Assembly (NCBI GenBank): GCA_002197995.1
Contig: NGZR01000006.1
Span: 496,001 to 560,000, forward strand
Reading direction: 5' to 3'
Origin: Gaeumannomyces sp. JS-464
Lineage: Eukaryota > Ascomycota > Sordariomycetes > Magnaporthales > Magnaporthaceae
Length of the DNA stretch: 64,000 nucleotides
Below, piece by piece: positions 10,561 to 21,904 of this stretch. Made by a program: the position numbers and the translations under genes. The first letter of the stretch is position 1, and each line of letters opens with the position of its first letter. Below the pieces are notes generated by a model, which did not search any database, was not told where the DNA came from, and saw only the letters and a program-made list of their open reading frames with translations.

Positions 10561-11179
10561 GTGGTCCGTGAATCAGAGAAAGCGGTGTAATTGGACCATG
10601 GAGCACCAGCCTGCGGTCGAGGGGTAAGGCGGGGACGACTTTCCATATCCAATCCTCAATGGCGGTAGGCTGCTCAGCCTCGAAAGGGAGTAGGCTGGTC
10701 GTAGGGTAAGGCAGTAGAGGGAAAGGGGTGCCGGATAGATGTGCGTCTCGGTGTCCTGTTTCTCGATTTCAGAAAGGCGGGAAGGGCAACCTTTGCGTCT
10801 CCTCTCCGCCGCAATTGCCAGCGCACGCCACACAGTCGACCGACAACCCCCCCCCCCCCCCCCCCCCCCCGGGCCCCGAGGCGATCTCTGTTGTCGCCAC
10901 AGCGGCCCGGCCCGAAGCTAGGTATCCAAGGACCCACCGCCGCCGGGGCAACGCTGAAAAATCCGAGCCGCTAAGCGGGAAGCGATACACGTCGGATGCC
11001 CTGGTGGCGAAACGGACCAAGGGGCCCGCTGAGGGCAGTAGCGTAGCACCGGCGCGGAGCCATGCACACCGTTTCGGTCGCCAACTTTGAGCTGCTGCTG
11101 CCGGAACAGCCTCTTGTGCGCCTCAAAGACGGTCAAACCCTCGAGCTCGCATGATCGCAGCCTCTTGAGCAGCACTCTA
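10561..11179. other. Intergenic with a 24-C homopolymer
   Basis: No gene supported. Contains an uninterrupted run of C at 10847-10870, which would be prone to slippage in replication and sequencing. Confidence 0.4.
10847..10870. repeat. Poly-C tract, 24 bases
   Basis: Single-base run read directly from the sequence, followed by GGGCCCC. The length should be treated as approximate. Confidence 0.9.
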
Positions 11180-13233
11180 TCAAGCGAACCCAAAGGCTGG
11201 CGGATAACAAGCCTTGGTCAGTTTGGAGGGCCATGGCTTCCTTTCCGGAACATGGACGGTTTCCCATGGTAGCAACAACGGTGCGCAAAAGTGATGCGCG
11301 ACGCGATGGCTGACGCCGGAGGTTGGGAAAGCGAAAGCAGGATCCACGGCAAGCTGAACACCAATGGCGTCGACGATGTCGGCTGGCTGTGGGCCGCTTC
11401 CGTCGAGGACCAGAGCGCAGAGCAGCAGTCCTTTGGACCTTCGCTGACCCGTACCTTGAGTCATTCTGTAGCTCTTCCCGTAGTGAGTTGTCCGGTGACT
11501 TGTTAGGGGATTCGTCCTGTGGCTCGAGATGCCCGTGTTTTGTCGGCCCTGGCTTGCCTGCACAGCGATTTCCCTCTGAGACTCTGGCGGGCCCAGCAGG
11601 GCGTAAAATAACACACCGACTAGATGGGCTAAGGCCTGGGGCCCCCTCTTCCTCCTCTTCGTCATCATCATCCTCATCAGAGAGGAGGGGTGATGGATGC
11701 TCCCTCGCTCTCTCGAAGTCTCTGCTGTACCGTTCTTCACCTGCCATCGCGTGTATCCCGCAGTCCTGACAGACGCGCAATGTATGCTGCGGAAATATCG
11801 GTCGGCCGGGTAATTGGATGTTGATAGCAATAGCCAGGGAGGACGTCATGTTGATGACTTGGTGGTACTGTCTAGGTGCAGTAACCACCATATCTCCAGG
11901 TCCAGCGACAAGCAATTCGAAGTCAATACCTTCCTCGCGCGGCTGCTTCGGGCTGAGAAGTAGGTTATGATGGCGAACCCACTGGTCAGCGCAGTGCCCG
12001 CGCCCCCAGCGCCTCTCGATAAACTCTTCGAATTTCTTCGTGTGGTTTTGGCTCACGAAGACCCAGATTTAATCCCGACAAGGTTGAGATTCGACATAGT
12101 AGTGGAAGGTCTCACAATCTGGGGTGGGACGTTCAGAATGCCTAAGATGCCTGCGTCTTTCCGGGCGCTTGCTCTCGGCCGATTGGCTGTCAGGGTGGCT
12201 TCAAAAGCAGTCAAATCTTGCCTGTATTTGGCCCAAGCAGCTTGAGCCACACTATACGTTGGCAGATGAACGACTCGGCTTCCTCGTTCGATGGCTTGCT
12301 TCCCGGGTTTGCGTCGGAGAAATCGGGCCACTTGAACTCCCCACCGTTCACATAAGTCCGGCAGGCACCATGTTCGTATTCGTTCCGCGTTCCTAGGAAG
12401 TCGTACTTCGGATCGGGCTGGCATATCGACAGCATGCCCGGCGTAGTGGCATCCGCCTGGGGTGCCTGTAGACCTGAATCCCCCGGTGGTAAGGTGCTGG
12501 AATGGTTGCTCAAGCTGCCGTCAAAGAGACTGTCTGTATACGGTGATCCTGGCACTGTTACATCACTGCCACCGGACGCGGCGTGGGCATTGCCTTGCTC
12601 GGCCTTGGTCGCATGGAAACCTTTGGGGGCCGATGGTCTGAACTGGCGGCTGCTGTGGCGGGAGCCGTTGAAAGCTGGTGTAGGCAGGGGTATCGCCGCC
12701 AGTCGGGTCCACGAAAGCTGCCGGCGCGAAGGTGGAGGACCTGGCACAGGTGGCCCAGCGGCTGCAGCTAAAGTCGACAGTTAGCTTCGGTTTGGCCGTC
12801 GCCCCCTTGTTTGGCGGCGTACTGGTCCTGCTGCCCTGATGGCTGAGCTCAGCCAGCAATCTCTCAATCTCGGCCTGCTGCGCCAGAACGACCTGTGCGC
12901 ATTTCCCTCGCTCTCGGTCCGCAGTCTCGCAATGCTCTTGGCTTCTAAGTTTCTGATTTGTTCAGCGTGCTTCTCGGCCAGCCGTTTGTTGATGCTTGCA
13001 GCATGGGCGTGCGTGCGTCTTGGCTAATTTTTCATCTTGCTGGAGGGTGGGCCGGGCTGCGAGCTGGGTTTCTAGAGCGCGATAATCTCGGTATTTTCAG
13101 CCAGCTGCCTGAGCCTCTTGTTTTCGGCCTCCAGCTCCTCGATCCTCCTAGCCGTCTTGTCGCGGGCGCAGGTGGGGCGCCAATTGGCTGTAAGCCACAA
13201 CTTCATATGGGAAGGCACCTGGTCGATGTATTC
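11180..13233 (-). pseudogene. JmjC-domain protein gene, interrupted by several frame changes
   Basis: JmjC proteins are Fe(II)/2-oxoglutarate oxygenases, many of them histone demethylases. Read on the minus strand from an acceptor-like TCCTCAG before 13233, the pieces are: a coiled coil ('RRIEELEAENKRLRQLAEN', then 'KRLAEKHAEQIRNLEAK', then 'AQVVLAQQAEIERLLAEL'), a Pro/Ser-rich linker, a middle block ('WAKYRQDLTAFEATL'), and the C-terminal half of a JmjC fold near 12060-11790 ('HTKKFEEFIERRW', 'GPGDMVVTAPRQYHQVIN'), whose QYH His is the third iron ligand. An acidic stretch follows. I could not find an unambiguous HxD motif. Reading frame changes at about 13070, 13010, 12900, 12265 and 12068; at the last, one extra A in AAA (plus-strand TTT, 12068-12070) would restore GIK-x-WVF. 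It may be a true pseudogene or an intact gene with sequence errors. The start codon is not identified. Confidence 0.6.
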
Positions 13234-13519
13234 CTGAGGAGGGAAAGATCTGGCGCGATGAGGGGGCGCAGGCTGGAGCGCTAGCTGAGGCTTCTATCCT
13301 CCATAAGGTATCTGATTTACAGGAGATGTTGGGCGAATTGCCAGTTTGAGATTCGTATTATTGGCAAAATTGATGATAGTTTGCTTACATAACAAAGAGA
13401 AATTTTTGCGTCGACGCGTCGCGGGTCTTCCTTCCAAACGTGAATTTTAGATGCCCGAAGAGCAGACGAACCTTGACAAAAATCCACCTCCCATCCAGAC
13501 CATCCCGTCGTATTGCCGT
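13234..13519. other. Gap between JmjC remnant and low-complexity gene
   Basis: About 285 bp, moderately AT-rich; likely the JmjC 5' end or upstream intron plus the 3' UTR of the next gene. Nothing else seen. Confidence 0.3.
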
Positions 13520-16500
13520 TTAATAATATGCGGAGATATCCCCCTCGCACTCGTCCTCTAGGCGTACAGGCTCCTTGGGATAAAACTCCAGGCTAACGCC
13601 GTGGCCCGTGAGCTCGTTCATGAGCGGCGACAGCGTGTGGAATCCGTCCATGCCCGCCTCGTCGTACCTCCCGCGCGCCCTGTTATTATTACCGCTGCTG
13701 CTGCTGCTGCCGACGCCGCGACCACCGCCATACTCGAAGCCCGACGAGGCAGCAGAGAACGCCGAGGTGCCGGACAGCTCTCTGCGGTGGCCATACGCGG
13801 TCTTGGGGCGCTGGCCGTACGAGGTTTCGGGCCGCTGCTGCTGCTGCTGCTGCTGCTGCCGCTGGTGCGACCGCACACTCGACGACCACGACCTGCGCTT
13901 TGCCTCGTCCAAAGCGGCGGCGCTGCCCCTCTCGGACGGCACGCTGGGCGGCGGCGCCGGTCCCTGGGTCGAGTGTCGCGACCACTCATGGCGCTGATGT
14001 TGAGAATGGCTCTGTCGCTCGGCAACAGCGCCGCCCTCCTCGAGCCCCAGCCGGCGCGGGACCTCGTCCTCGAAGTCGCCGACGAGAACCGCCGTCCTCT
14101 TGCTGCTGGTGCTGCCGGCCCCGGTGCTCGCTGTGCTGCGCCTCCGTTCCGCCCGACCTGCTCTCAGGGTCTGGGCTGCTGCGGCGTCCAAATGTTCGCG
14201 CTCGGCCGAGGAGGGTGACAAGCCAAAGTAGCTCGATATTGGCGGGTTGGGATGGAGCGAAGTCGCCCTGTTCCTAACAACAAACTCGTCGTCGCCCTCG
14301 TCCACGGAATGCCCGACATGCCCGCCGCTGCCTCCACTAAAGCTCTCATAACCACCACTGGTTCTCGGTCTTTCGGACCTGCCCGTCCGCCTCTGCTCCC
14401 TCTGCGACCCATGCGGGGCAGCATCCGGGGCTGTTGGCGGCCGCCCCCACGCTCCGCCCCCGCCACCACTGCTGCTGCTCATGCGGCGGCGCCGACGGTA
14501 GTCCTCGATGTGTTGGTGTACGCGCTGCGCCTCGAGAGTGCGGCCGAGGCTCTCGATGAGCGGCACCAGCGCCCCGAGCCACGCCTCGCCCGTCTGCTCC
14601 AGCAGGCGTACCCGCTTCTCCATATCCTCAACCCGCCGCTCCGCCGGCGTCATGAGCGTCGCCGCCGCTGCCGACAGGGGATTGTGTGGTGGTGGTGGTG
14701 GTGGGTGTTGCTGCTGGCGGCTGTAGGACGATGTCGAGTAGGGCGACATTGACCGGGGCAGGCTGCGCGCCGCAGCCGGCTCAGACTGTCCTCCCGTGGC
14801 GGACCATGATGGTAGTGGTGGTGGTAGAAGCGGTTGGCGCCCTCCTCGTGCTCATGCTCGTGCTCGTGCTCGTGCTCCTGTTGTGCTTGCTGCTGCTTCT
14901 CCTCGGCCCGCTTCTTTTGCTGCGCCTGCGTCGCGGCCACGGCGGCGAACACCTCGGCCTGGCGCGCACCAGCTGCGGCGGCGGCGAGCTTCTTGCGGCG
15001 CTCGATTCGACGCGACAGCGAGATGCGGTCCATCGGCAGCTCAGGCTTCTCGGTATGTACTCGCTGCTCCTTCCGTGCGTGTTGCGCATGATCTTGTGCT
15101 GCTGCTGTTGGTGTTGCGCCGAAGCATGGCGAGCAGAATCCTGGGTTTGCTTGGCCGCCTCTGGAACAGGGTCGCTGTGCCGCCGGTGAGGCTGTTTTAC
15201 CGACAGCGGCACAGCTGTCGTGGGCTCGTCCTTGGCAGCGGGAGTTTCCGTCGCCGCAGCAGCACTTTGGATGGCTTGGGCGAGTCTGGCGGCGTGGGTC
15301 CGCTCGACGGTGTGGGCGGGAGCGGCTGCTCGCCCGAGGGCCAAGTCGGCGCGAGCAGGTGCCGCTGCTGGACGGCCGATGGGGAGCCGCCGCCCACAAC
15401 GAGGCGACTGGCAGCCAGATTGAGCGATCTGGTCCGGCGTGTTGGTGAAGGCGGCGACTGGCTCAGTCCAGGCGTCGCGGTGTTCGACCCGCCGCTGCTT
15501 CGCGCGAATCGGGGTGCTGGCTGCAGCTGGAAGTCGGGCTGGCGCGTGACGACTACGCCCGAACGTAGTGACGAGCCCGTGGTGGACACGCTCGGTGTCA
15601 GCGCTACCAGCGACCCCCGGCTGCGCGGTGGAGTCATGGGCTCAGTTGCACTGACGGTCATGATAGGGGTCAGGCCCACGCGTGTGCCCGAGGACGAGAC
15701 GAAGAAGGCGGCGCCATCACGGCTGCTATCCCTTCTTCACCTTGTCCTTCTTCGACCTGTTCAGCAGGACTGGTCTCTATCGGGAATGGAGTCAGCGGAC
15801 TTCTGTCCACCCCTTGAAGCGCGTCCACGTAGATGTCGTCCTCTGCTTGCCTCTGCGGCCTGATGGTCCTCTGCGACGCCGGCGTCCCCGGCACAGCGTC
15901 GTCGCCCATTGGCGGCGAGTTCCGTATATCCCCGAGACGCGGCGCAGTTTGCGCTGGCGACTGCCACTGCTGCCACCGCTGGAGACGGGGGATGGGAGCA
16001 GGCGGATCGCGGTCACGGGCACCTCGCCACCGCCGTCGTGCCGCCGTGCCCGTGCAGGGCGGGGTCGTCGGCTCCAGCGGGAGGCTGTGGCGCGGGTCCC
16101 GGACTGGTGCTGGTGGACGATCGAGGGCTGCTCGAGATACGGCGGACCTTCTGGATGTCGGTCATGATGACGGGCTCGGTCCCGTCCGTGATGATGCTGT
16201 CCGCGATGGACTGGTGCGAGACGATGGAGTGGCGGTGCGAGGCCATGGATGCGTGTCGTCGGTGGTGGCATGCCTCGCTATTGTTGTTGGAGCTCCTCGG
16301 CGGGTTCGGAGTGGTATCCTCATCCCCGTGCCCCTCCTCGTCGGAGCCGCTGCCGTGAATCAGTCCGTCTATCGAGGCGCTCCTATCGCCCAGGGAGGAG
16401 CGGACGCCGGACTTGCCAGGCCCAAAGGTACCGACCTCGGAAGGCGACGCCGGCGCTGATCTCAGGCTGTTGGGAGCTGTAAAGTACGAGCCGCTAAGCG

Positions 16501-17921
16501 GACTTGCGGACGGGGCTGGTGGCTCCGGGGTGAGCGTCTTCGTACGCTGCTGCTGCTCAGTCGGCTGCTGTCGCGCCTCCGAAGAGGCCGTCGTCCCCGC
16601 CTGGCCGCCGCGCAGATTTGTGGGCGGCGTTGGGTTGCGAACCACCACGACCCGTGCGGGCGGGCTCGCCGTAATGGTCGTGCCGTTGGCCGTGCGGCGT
16701 GGGCCGGGCGACGCAGACATCCCTATGGGCGTGTGGTAGCCTGGCTCGACAGCGGGCTGCGTAACGCGTCGTCGCCCGACTCACGCCCCTCGGCCACGGG
16801 CCTGAGCACCGTCAACGGTCCCGCGCTCGCTCAGCCACGGGGCGGCGTGCTGATCGTCGCCATGTTGCTGCTGCTGCCCCCGCGTCGAGCTCGGCGGCGA
16901 CGGCGTGCGGCGGCGAGAACAGGCCGGCGGTGCGGTCCTCGCCCGGCGCGTAGACGGGGTACTGCGACTTGGGCTCGGGCCCCAGGTGCGAGTGCTCGAT
17001 GGGGATGGAGATGGCGATGTGGCGGTGGCCCGCGATGGTGGTGCCCGCGACGGCCGAGTCGGGCAGCTGGAACTGGGCCGTCTTTGGCCTCCTTGGGAAG
17101 GGGTGGGCGGTGGTGGTGGTGGGAGTCCCCTCGGCTGAGCCGCGCCGCGCCCGTCGCTTCTGCTCGTCCTTGTGCGCCTTGCGCCGCCGCAGGACAAAGA
17201 CGGACTTGAGGGCGCACCACCGCCGCGCCAGCTGCGACCGGCTTCCGGGCGACTCGGGCGATGCGGACCTGGCCGACATTGTGTCGTCGGGCCGAGACAT
17301 GAACTGTGGGGGAGAGTGGTTTGGTGGATGGTGGTGCGGCGTTAGTTTTGTGTTCACATTGCGACGTCACTTTTTTTTTTGTCTTGTTTCACCACGGACA
17401 TCCCTCAACGTTTTCCTTCCTTTTCTTGGGGAGATAGGGGCAGGAGAGAAACGCACGTTTTCTGGGGGGGTGTCCTGTTGCGTAAAAATTCGGCGAGCTC
17501 ACGGATGTCCTGGATCTCGCGCTGCTGTTTGACGATCATGCGCATCCTCGCCTCGTGGCCCTTGGGCCTCGGGCACCGAGCTTCTTGGCGATGGCAGCAC
17601 TGCCGACTCCGCCCTCCTCGCCGCCGCCGCCGCCGTCGTCGTCACCGCGGCGGTGTCTTTGCCGTAGCTGTCGTCGTCCATGAGGGACTGCGGTGGCTTG
17701 TCGTAGGGCAGCGAGCGGTGCCTCTTCTTCTTGACGCTGCCGCCGGCGCCGGCGCTTCCGATCACGGCCTCTGCCGTCGAGGCCGACGAGGCGGCGCGGG
17801 TTCGACCACTGCTGTGAGGGCGGCGGTGGTGGGAGGAGGAGGATGAGCCCCTTCGGTTAGCTCCTGACGTGACCGAGACGGACCGTTGGATCCGGATCCT
17901 TGGTTCTTGGCTGCTCTCCAT
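13520..17921 (-). CDS. Large low-complexity protein of unknown function, multiple frame slips
   Basis: I recognise no catalytic domain. Coding is clear on the minus strand from the ATG at 17921 (MESSQEPRIRIQRSVS) to the stop at 13520 (CEGDISAYY), but the frame changes at least six times. Coherent pieces in order: a Ser-rich N-terminus with 'KKKRHRSLPYDKPPQSLMDD'; 'GHEARMRMIVKQQREIQDIR', a helix; an intron of about 140 bp ending CCCCCACAG; 'RRWCALKSVFVLRRRKAHKD', strongly basic; long Ser/Pro/Thr-rich regions; 'ISLSRRIERRKKLAAAAAG' followed by a His-Glu repeat (HEHEHEHEHEHE) near 14870; a helix 'RRVEDMEKRVRLLEQTGEAW'; and a poly-Gln run near 13845. Two slips are explained by one missing base in a homopolymer: G7 at 17464-17470 and C5 at 16877-16881. 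Estimated length is about 1,350 residues. Likely cytoplasmic or nuclear scaffold (inference). Confidence 0.6.
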
Positions 17922-20049
17922 ATTGCCTTTCTTTCTCAGCTTCCTTTTTTCTCTCCTTTTTCTTTCCCCGCACCCCTATCTCTTTTCGTTGTTCTCTCTC
18001 CCTCCGGGACGGCAGTTTTTAGAACGGAAGGATCTGAAACTGGGAATCCTGGTCTCTGTTTTTTTTTTTTTCTTCCCCTTCCTCTTCTTCTTTGCTTCCC
18101 TGTGCTGTGGCCTTTCCGTCTCTCCCAACTCACTACTCGCTTCCGTCTTTGCGGAATTCCGGACACAAACCCTCCCCCGTGCCTACCGCTCACGCCCCCT
18201 CCTCGCTCGCTCGGGGCCTGGAATTGTCAGTTTGGCATGCGGTCGCTATCGTCCGTGGCCGTTGTTGATCGGCATTGCAGCAGCACGCTGGTGCAGGCAC
18301 AGGAGCGTCTCCGTGCTCTGCGCTTCATGGCCCGATCCTTCGATCGAGCCAGCTGCATATGGCTTGAGAGTCGTGAAGCTTATATGCTTTTCAGGGCGTG
18401 AAGCTGAAGGATGCGGAATTTTAGGGAAACCGTCCAACGGGTCACCACGTTTCTTTTTAGTTCTCGGGTTTTTTTCTGAGTTTTTTTTTTTCTCGTCGTT
18501 ATCTCCTGAGCAGAAACTGAGCATGAGTAGGACGAAAGGAGGTTAATAGGTAAGTGGTCGTTGGACAAGGTTCTAGCCGAGGGAGAGGGCGTGCGAGTCC
18601 CCGCGACGATCTCAGACAATGGTTGGCCGAGCGTACCAGAGCCAAAAACCAGGCAGGGGTACGAGCTCGAAGCTGACGGGGCAGAGAAGCAAAACGCACG
18701 GTGGCACGGCGGAAGAGAGAGCAAACGGCAAACAAAAACTGGATGGGGTACCCCGGATCAGCTCACAGATCGAGCTGAAGAAACAGTGAACAGCAGAAGG
18801 AGCGAAGCGGACGATCAAGGGGTATCCCGGCTAGCAGGGCGGCCCCAACGTCTGCTGGTCGGTGCTTGGCTGGGGCCATCCAGGGTTGCAGCACGCCATG
18901 GCCTGGAATTGCGTGGTGCCCGGTTGCCCGCGTAGTGCCAGTTTCTTCTCGCTTGTTCAGCAGGGGCCTTCTCGATGCAAGCCAAACCGATGGAGAAACG
19001 ACGACACGCAAAATGGAGAAAGGGTTCGGTGTTTTGGGGGTGGCCCGACAACTCGCCGCTCGTCTTCTTTTTCAAGGGACAAAAAAAGGGGGTGGACGGA
19101 TCGCTTTGGGCGGGCGTGCTACGTCAACGCAAGAGACGTGTAACTCGAAGGAGCTTTGCGGGACTAGACCTGTTGGAGCCAAGTAACATGGGCGAGCGCA
19201 CAGCCCAGATAGCAACTCCTAGTTTTGCTGCCTTAGCGCCGTTGGGCGTGTGCGCATCGTCTGTGCGCTGTATGTACTATGCGCTGTCTCGCCGAAGTTG
19301 CACTCGTATCCCGACGCGGCAAAAGCTATGGCCTTGGTGGGCTTATCGTGCGCATGCGAACGATTACAGGTTGAGGACGCCCCGGCTCTCTGCAGACAGG
19401 CAAGTATCACAGGCGGAAGATATTAACCAAAGGACGAGCTCCGACTGCTGCATGGAAGAATGCCAAAAGGAGGGCACATGGCGTTAAATGGAACCTCATT
19501 TGGCGCGGTCAGACCAAGGAGAGAAGATGGAGCGCTCGAGCTATTTGTGGCTTTCCGCACGGGCGTTACCAAGACGGGAACACCGACACAACAAGTGCGG
19601 AGCTTTTTTCCAATGCGCTGTGATGAAATTCGGGGAAGGTCACCAAAAGCAGGCAAAAACATACAACACTGAGGATTCCCCAGTCAATTGGGATCTTGAG
19701 TCTGACGAACTGTCTCTCCGGACAGAACTGCAGTGCTTCTCGCCTGTTATAATTCCCATAGTCTCTTGCAGATCCGGGTGTGGCTGATCCCTAGTGTCAT
19801 CCTGATTACCATCCCGCCTAAGGCGCCGCACCCCCGTTATGGGGCCAGGGCCTTCATTGAGATGGACATCCCTATGGCGTCGCCATGCGTAATCCCTCGT
19901 CCCAGCATGTTCGTGAGCTCCCGGGGTTCGCGCTGATTAATTCGTCCGTTGAGATGCTCCGGGCGGCGAGGTATCCATGCTCTTTCCCCAACCATTCGGA
20001 TGCGCTCTCCTCCATCTCCGCTTTTGCCCAGCCACGACCCGATCGATGC
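17922..20049. other. 2.1-kb intergenic region with pyrimidine-rich tracts
   Basis: From 17930 to 18130 the plus strand is very rich in C and T, lying upstream of the minus gene at 17921, so purine-rich in its sense; it is probably its promoter and 5' UTR. Open frames on the plus strand (for example 17869-18546) are by-products of these tracts. From 18550 to 20049 I see no domain, repeat or RNA gene. Confidence 0.5.
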
Positions 20050-20343
20050 CTAGCAGAAGCAGAAGGCGGAGGCGCCGGACTCGCGGCAGCACCTGGGCCC
20101 GGTGCCGCAGGACGCGCTCGTCTCCCAGACGCCGACGCCGTTGCACACCTGGACCAAGCTGCCCCAGCACTTGAAGGTGCCCGGCTGGAAGCACCGGCCG
20201 CCGGTTGTCTGTCTGGCCTCGAGGGCGGCGGCCACCTTGGCGGGCTCGTCGCGCTCGACGCGGGTCGCCGGTTCGGGCACGGCGACGGCGTAAGCGGCCG
20301 CGGAGGCCGAGAGGATGGCGGCGAGGACAGTTGAGAGATGCAT
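20050..20343 (-). CDS. Small secreted cysteine-rich protein (97 residues)
   Basis: A short secreted protein, candidate effector or cell-wall-associated peptide. The ATG at 20343 begins MHLSTVLAAILSASAAAYA, a clear signal peptide with likely cleavage after residue 19. A propeptide-like stretch follows, ending LEARQ, where a Kex2-like or related protease could cut. The mature part has eight Cys: RC, KC, VC, SC, a CC pair and two more at the C-terminus (CFC). Spacing C-x7-C-x7-C with Gly and a Trp ('CNGVGVWETSASC') resembles small fungal chitin- or carbohydrate-binding-like folds, but I cannot assign one. No introns. An upstream in-frame extension lacks these features, so the ATG at 20343 is preferred. 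It sits about 1.6 kb from the start of the RIP-mutated block. Regulation: a TATA box lies about 140 bp upstream. Confidence 0.8.
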   Translation of the reverse strand: MHLSTVLAAILSASAAAYAVAVPEPATRVERDEPAKVAAALEARQTTGGRCFQPGTFKCWGSLVQVCNGVGVWETSASCGTGPRCCRESGASAFCFC

Positions 20344-20480
20344 AGCGGTTGCCGAGCCCGGGGGCGTGGGGGTTTGCTTGGCGTTGGCGACAGGAGGTGC
20401 GATGAAGACGGGAAAGTGCCGGTTGCTGGTGTCTTCTGTCGGACGGGCCCAGACCATCTCCGTGGGAGGAGAAGGTCAGA

Positions 20481-20487
20481 TTTTATA
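20481..20487 (-). promoter_or_regulatory. TATA box for the secreted protein gene
   Basis: TATAAAA on the minus strand, 138 bp upstream of the ATG at 20343. Position and orientation suit a core promoter for that gene. Confidence 0.5.
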
Positions 20488-21099
20488 CCTTACGAAGCTC
20501 ACTCCGGAGACCTTGAAGTTCGGTTTGCGTTGCATTTTGGCCGAGCCGCAAAGGCGGAGAAGTGCGGTGAGCCTCTGAGAAGATGCAGAGCAGCATGCAT
20601 GGACCCTAATTCCGCTGTACGTCAACAGCGTTGAAGCGTAGGATCTGTCCATTCCCCTTTTCTCCGCCCACGATCCCTCGCAAGGCCACCAGCCCCATTG
20701 CTTTTCTGTCAACTGATTGGCGCCTCGGAGTTTATCTGTCATCTTACAGTTGCAATGCTAATGAAATGTACCCCGCGATGCTGACCAAAAGTCACCTTTA
20801 TATTATGATTTTCCCGCCCTTGCCCTTTTCAAAAACCCTGTTCGGGCTCGGTGAGCCTCTGCAGCAGCAGAAGTCTCGTTTTGTGAACCCGCAAGCGAGG
20901 GAGTCTCGGGCAAAGTTGTCAAAAGGCCGTCGATCCCCGCTTCCACGATTCCGCAGGATGGAGTCGCGCCGCGCGCGCGGTGGGGCGGAGGATCTAGTGT
21001 TCGCTTGGCCTTACCTGCAAGACACGCATTTACAGGCGCCGTCGTCGACGGTTCTGGCACGTACCGTCGGCCGGGGATTCGACTCGTGCTGGTCTGTCT
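20488..21099. other. Intergenic, nothing firm
   Basis: About 600 bp. Open frames on the minus strand (20803-21477) mirror the coding sequence that begins around 21100 on the plus strand. 5' exons of the next gene may be here but I could not place them. Confidence 0.3.
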
Positions 21100-21117
21100 T
21101 CTATCTGGCGCAAACGT

Positions 21118-21726
21118 AAAGGAACCGGCTGAGTCGTGGGCGAATAAGCCAGCCGCCCACGGCCTTGGCGAATCCCCGCAAAGGGCGACGACTTCTGGCG
21201 CGACATCGTCGCCCGCTCCACCGGCGCCAACTTGAAGGCCGCCGAGGGCCGCACGCTGGCCTTCCTGCCTAACGTGATAGCCAACGACTTCAGGCGCTGG
21301 TTTAGCAGCCCGCTCGCCGACGCGGCCAACAACGACGCCAACGCCGAGCACTACTTCAAGCAGACGGTCGCCGACCCGGCCTCGGGCGTGCTGCGCTCCG
21401 AGATTATCGAGGGCTGGGGCGGCGTCACCACCCACTTCACCATCCCCAACTTCGCCGTCGCCGACCGCGCCCGCCACCCCATGCTGCGCGAGCTGCTAGA
21501 CTTCCCCATCCAGTTCGCCGGCGACAAGACCCTCCTCGACGGCACCGTTTTTAGCGTCCTGCACATTGCCGTCCGCGACGTTAAGCCCGCCGAGTACCCG
21601 GACTACGGCGGCGCAAAGGGCATCGAGGTTTACGCCGCCGTTTGGTATGGCGACGCCTCCGAGAACGAGCACCTCGAAACGGAACGCCAGCATATGATTA
21701 TTGAGGAGATTAACCTTTCCTTATAG
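21118..21726 (+). CDS. Unknown protein, 3' exon(s); one frame slip
   Basis: Family not recognised. Strong coding bias on the plus strand up to the TAG at 21724-21726. Pieces include 'GDDFWRDIVARSTGANLKAA', 'FLPNVIANDFRRWFSSPLAD', 'GWGGVTTHFTIPNFAVAD', 'DGTVFSVLHIAVRDV' and a C-terminus 'HMIIEEINLSL'. The frame upstream of 21174 ('ESWANKPAAHGLGE') joins the downstream frame if the C4 run at 21174-21177 has one more base. No start codon is evident; an intron acceptor CGTAAAG before 21120 is plausible, with earlier exons unplaced. No signal peptide or transmembrane segment in the visible part. The AT-rich block begins about 180 bp after the stop, so the gene marks the last unmutated DNA. It could be a truncated gene. 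Confidence 0.55.
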
Positions 21727-21904
21727 TGCTAGAAGGACATTATCTTTGGCCGTTTGCCACCAGCCGCCTAATCGACTCCTGCGTATCTTTTTTTTTATTT
21801 TCCTTTTTTTGCTTCCCGATTTTCTTTCCTCTTTGGGTCCGTTATTATGGTTTATTCCGAGGCATTTGGGCGGTCACAGTTCGCTTTTTGGAACGGCGGT
21901 TAAG

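Noticed and set aside
14796..15863. 355-codon plus-strand ORF
   Set aside because: Antisense shadow of the GC-rich low-complexity gene; Arg/Ala-rich with no domain.
17869..18546. 225-codon plus-strand ORF
   Set aside because: Opens over pyrimidine-rich promoter DNA and encodes Phe/Leu/Ser runs; overlaps the start of the minus-strand gene in antisense.
20803..21477. 224-codon minus-strand ORF
   Set aside because: Antisense to the coding region ending at 21726; composition typical of a GC-rich shadow.
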